Below, in pieces: positions 60,578 to 63,119 of a DNA stretch of 63,119 nucleotides. Each line of letters begins with the position of its first letter. Position 1 is the stretch's first letter. The notes under the pieces were generated by a model, which saw only the letters and a program-made list of their open reading frames with translations, did not search any database and was not told the DNA's origin. The DNA comes from Hephaestia sp. MAHUQ-44 (GTDB lineage Bacteria > Pseudomonadota > Alphaproteobacteria > Sphingomonadales > Sphingomonadaceae), in contig NZ_JAMSLX010000017.1 of the NCBI RefSeq assembly GCF_023806085.1, positions 1-63,119 of the forward strand, written 5' to 3'. The translations under genes were made by a program, and so were the position numbers.

Positions 60578-62866
60578 ATGGCCGACAGCGAACCGACGGT
60601 CCACAAGCTCCAGGTTGCGAACGCCAGACCCGAGGATTCGGGGCGCGGGATCGCGCATCTGCCGCGCGCACTGATGGCGAAGCTGGCGTTGGCCGAGGGC
60701 GGCGTGATCGAAATCGTCGGCAAACGCTCGACCCCGGCGCGCGCCGTCTATCCCTATCCCGAGGATGAGGGGCTGGAGATCGTCCGCCTCGATGGCCTCC
60801 AGCGCGCCAACGCGGGCGCGGGCTCGGGCGAATATGTCGAAATTCGCAAGGTCGAATCGAAGCCGGCGACGCGCGTCGTGTTCGCCCCCGCACAGCAGAA
60901 TCTGCGGCTCCAGGGATCGAGCCACGCGCTCAAGCGCGTCTTCGTCGGCCGGCCCCTGTGCCAGGGCGATGTCGTCGCGACCGCGGGGCAGCAGCGGGTC
61001 GACAATATCCCGCCCAACGTCGCGCAATATCTGCGCGCGCCCGCTTATGCGCTCCAGGAAATCCGGCTCTCGGTCGTCCAGACCACCCCCAAGGGCGTGG
61101 TCCATATCGACGAGCATACCGAGATCGAGCTGCGGCCCGAATATGAGGAACCGCAGCAATCGCGCCGCGCCGATGTCACTTATGACGATATCGGCGGGAT
61201 GAGCCACACGATCGACCAACTCCGCGAGATGGTCGAACTGCCGCTGCGCTACCCCGAATTGTTCCAGCGGCTCGGCGTCGATCCGCCCAAGGGGGTGCTG
61301 CTCCACGGCCCGCCCGGCACCGGCAAGACGCGGCTCGCGCGCGCCGTTGCCAATGAGAGTGCGGCCGAGTTCTTCCTGATCAACGGCCCCGAGATCATGG
61401 GCTCGGCCTATGGCGAATCCGAACAACGGCTGCGCCAGGTGTTCGAGGAAGCCGCCAAGGCGGCGCCGTCGATCGTGTTCATCGACGAGATCGATTCGAT
61501 CGCCCCCAAGCGCGATCGCGTGCAGGGCGAGGCCGAAAAGCGCCTCGTCGCGCAATTGCTGACGCTGATGGACGGGCTCGAGGCGCGCGCCAATCTGGTC
61601 GTGATCGCCGCGACCAACCGCCCCGACGCGATCGACGAGGCGTTGCGCCGCCCCGGCCGGTTCGATCGCGAGATCGTCATCGGCGTGCCCGACGAGCGCG
61701 GGCGCCGCGAGATCCTGGGCATCCACACCCGCGGTATGCCGCTGGGCGACCGCGTTGATCTGGGCGAGCTGGCGCGCACCACCTACGGCTTCGTCGGCGC
61801 GGACCTTGCCGCCTTGACCCGCGAGGCGGCGATCGAGGCGGTGCGGCGGATCATGCCGCGCCTCAACCTCGAGGAAGGCACGATCCCGCCCGAGGTGCTC
61901 GACGATCTGTCGGTGACGCGCGACGATTTCATGGAGGCGCTCAAGCGCATCCAGCCCTCGGCGATGCGCGAGGTGATGGTGCAAGCGCCCGAGGTCCGCT
62001 GGGAGGATATCGGCGGGCTCGATACCGCGCAGGAACGGCTCAAGGAAGGCGTCGAACTCCCGCTCAAGGACCCCGACGCGTTCCGCCGGCTCGGCATCCG
62101 CCCGGCCAAGGGCTTCCTGCTCTATGGCCCGCCGGGCACCGGCAAGACCTTGCTCGCCAAGGCGGTCGCGCGCGAGGCGGAGGCGAATTTCATCGCCACC
62201 AAATCGTCGGACCTGCTGAGCAAATGGTATGGCGAAAGCGAGCAGCAGATCGCGCGGCTGTTTGCGCGCGCGCGCCAGGTGGCGCCGTGCGTGATCTTTT
62301 TCGACGAACTCGATGCGCTGGTGCCCGCGCGCGGCGGCGGGTTGGGCGAGCCGCAGGTCACCGAACGCGTGGTCAACACGATCCTGTCCGAAATGGACGG
62401 GCTAGAGGAACTGCAATCGGTGGTGGTGATCGGGGCGACCAACCGGCCCAATCTGATCGACCCCGCGCTGCTGCGCCCCGGCCGCTTCGACGAACTGGTC
62501 TATGTCTCGGTGCCCGATCGGGGCGGTCGCCGGCGCATCCTCGCGATCCAGACGCAGCGGACGCCGCTGGCCAGCGATGTCGATCTCGACGATCTCGCCG
62601 AACGCACCGATCGCTTCACCGGCGCCGATCTGGAGGATCTGGTCCGCCGGGCCGGGCTGGTCGCGCTGCGCAAATCGCTTGCCACCGAGACCGTGACGAT
62701 GGCCGATTTCGAGGCGGCGCTGCGCGAATCGCGCGCATCGGTGACGCCCGAGATGGAGCAGGAATATGAGCAGATGGCGGCCAAGCTGAAGCAGGAGGCG
62801 TCCGCAATCCAGCCGATCGGCTTCATCGCGCCGGGGATGCTCAATCCGCACGGGCCGAAAGGATAG
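60578..62866 (+). CDS. CDC48/p97-like double AAA ATPase
   Basis: This is a 762-residue homologue of archaeal VAT and eukaryotic p97. An N-terminal substrate-binding double-psi barrel (about 1-190) is followed by D1 with Walker A GPPGTGKTRLARAV and Walker B IVFIDEIDSIAPKR, and D2 with GPPGTGKTLLAKAV and VIFFDELDALVP. Arginine-finger segments RRPGRFDR and LRPGRFDE are present. It should form a hexamer that unfolds proteins. Bacterial occurrence is patchy and its partners here are unknown. ATG 60578 follows AAGGGA by ten bases; GTG 60572 is possible. Confidence 0.94.
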   Translation: MADSEPTVHKLQVANARPEDSGRGIAHLPRALMAKLALAEGGVIEIVGKRSTPARAVYPYPEDEGLEIVRLDGLQRANAGAGSGEYVEIRKVESKPATRVVFAPAQQNLRLQGSSHALKRVFVGRPLCQGDVVATAGQQRVDNIPPNVAQYLRAPAYALQEIRLSVVQTTPKGVVHIDEHTEIELRPEYEEPQQSRRADVTYDDIGGMSHTIDQLREMVELPLRYPELFQRLGVDPPKGVLLHGPPGTGKTRLARAVANESAAEFFLINGPEIMGSAYGESEQRLRQVFEEAAKAAPSIVFIDEIDSIAPKRDRVQGEAEKRLVAQLLTLMDGLEARANLVVIAATNRPDAIDEALRRPGRFDREIVIGVPDERGRREILGIHTRGMPLGDRVDLGELARTTYGFVGADLAALTREAAIEAVRRIMPRLNLEEGTIPPEVLDDLSVTRDDFMEALKRIQPSAMREVMVQAPEVRWEDIGGLDTAQERLKEGVELPLKDPDAFRRLGIRPAKGFLLYGPPGTGKTLLAKAVAREAEANFIATKSSDLLSKWYGESEQQIARLFARARQVAPCVIFFDELDALVPARGGGLGEPQVTERVVNTILSEMDGLEELQSVVVIGATNRPNLIDPALLRPGRFDELVYVSVPDRGGRRRILAIQTQRTPLASDVDLDDLAERTDRFTGADLEDLVRRAGLVALRKSLATETVTMADFEAALRESRASVTPEMEQEYEQMAAKLKQEASAIQPIGFIAPGMLNPHGPKG

Positions 62867-62879
62867 ATCCGCCATATCC

Positions 62880-62905
62880 GTCACCCCGGCTTTTGTCGGG
62901 GTGAC
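62880..62905. terminator. GTCACCCCG/CGGGGTGAC hairpin after the CDC48-like gene
   Basis: A 9-bp perfect stem with a GCTTTTGT loop lies 14 bp after the stop. It is a short relative of the repeats that flank the GIY-YIG gene at 13610 and 13984. It probably contributes to transcript termination. Confidence 0.7.
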
Positions 62906-62908
62906 GGC

Positions 62909-62980
62909 TAGAGTGATTTCGAGCCAGATGGAATCATCTGGCGACTTGGAAATAACGGCAAACAAAGGATAATCTAGGGA
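62909..62980. repeat. Second copy of the CCAGATGGAATCATCTGG-centred repeat
   Basis: This copy begins TAGAGTGATTTCGAGCC, carries the same CCAGATGGAATCATCTGG palindrome and the AAATAACGGCAAACAAA tract, and ends near AATCTAGGGA. It matches 20624-20691 with about ten differences. The flanking CTAGAG and ATCTAGGG of this copy look like short terminal inversions. It stands between the ATPase and the IS630-type end. Confidence 0.85.
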
Positions 62981-62994
62981 CGGTCCGGTTCGAT

Positions 62995-63119
62995 TAGAGC
63001 GGGATGACGTGGGATTGAATCGATAGGGGATTCACGAGGGCGTATAGATGTGATTCAAGATGCTGGCTGGGCATGGAGGCCAGCGAGCATGGCGCGACCT
63101 TATTCGATGGACCTGCGTG
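62995..63119 (+). mobile_element. IS630-type element, left end
   Basis: From a TA at 62995-62996 the sequence GAGCGGGATGACGT, then GGATTGAATCGATAGG and GATTCA repeats, looks like the terminal inverted repeat region of alphaproteobacterial IS630/Tc1-type elements. These insert at TA. The transposase start follows at 63089. The element runs off the window, so its right end and integrity are unknown. Confidence 0.6.
63089..63119 (+). CDS. IS630-type transposase, first ten codons only (partial)
   Basis: ATG 63089 starts MARPYSMDLR, the typical N-terminus of IS630 family transposases (M-A-R-x-Y-S-x-D-L-R), and continues past the window end. The catalytic DDE domain is not visible. Confidence 0.65.
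   Translation, partial: MARPYSMDLR

Overview
The window is about 63 kb of high-GC chromosome that reads as a sphingomonad (order Sphingomonadales, Alphaproteobacteria). The signs are a GapR-type DUF2312 protein, an NDUFA9-like protein beside uppP, a DUF1489 protein, a carotenoid-type desaturase, a bacterial CDC48-like ATPase and dispersed intergenic repeats of the CTTCGACAGGCTCAGCACGAACGG type. Almost everything is housekeeping or core metabolism, densely packed with many 4-bp ATGA overlaps. A partial insertion sequence lies at each edge: the C-terminus of an IS481-type transposase at the left, and the left end plus first codons of an IS630-type transposase at the right.

Layout. 0.1-2.4 kb: ruvC, yebC, gapR and DUF1244 on the minus strand. 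2.5-4.8 kb: pyk, a HAD phosphatase and rpmJ (L36). 5-9.1 kb: a lipoprotein, an M14 carboxypeptidase, gpmA and purEK. 9.4-13.6 kb: rpmI-rplT, a terminator, then pheST. 13.6-14.0 kb: a GIY-YIG gene held tightly between two inverted copies of a CCCCGGC repeat. 14-17.4 kb: an SDR, an aldose-epimerase-like protein and prfC. 17.5-25.3 kb: aminopeptidase P, an esterase, a GH92 mannosidase and a prolyl-oligopeptidase-type protease. 25.3-26.8 kb: a 75-residue protein, a membrane protein and a yefM-yoeB toxin-antitoxin pair with TGTACA operator-like sites. 26.9-29.0 kb: thiC with a TPP riboswitch and an SD-sequestering hairpin. 29-34.4 kb: mipA-like, crtI-like, an AT-rich presumably acquired gene, a LOG protein, a thioesterase, a methyltransferase and GtrA. 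34.4-36.2 kb: a GT-C-like membrane protein. 36.3-40.9 kb: a Cys/Met PLP enzyme and the lgt-midA-GNAT-pgeF operon. 41-46.7 kb: an acyl-CoA synthetase, a lone molybdopterin-binding oxidoreductase subunit, hemH and phbB. 46.7-46.9 kb: a nested inverted-repeat element. 46.9-54.5 kb: csaA, GST and gltD-DUF2059-gltB. 54.6-60.2 kb: uppP, an NDUFA9-like protein, tRNA-Leu(CAG), DUF1489, mgtE, a peptidyl-prolyl isomerase and a LysR regulator. 60.2-62.9 kb: a candidate small RNA and a CDC48-like AAA ATPase.

No large undescribed system (CRISPR, BGC, phage or defence island) is visible. The most novel-looking structures are small: the repeat-bracketed GIY-YIG unit, the DUF2059 gene coupled inside the glutamate synthase operon, the nested inverted-repeat element after phbB, the candidate sRNA with an anti-SD-like tract next to a LysR gene, the short upstream ORF coupled to the crtI-like gene, and a repeat whose ends supply the stop codons of two convergent genes. 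Every function is inferred from sequence reading alone; no database search was run.
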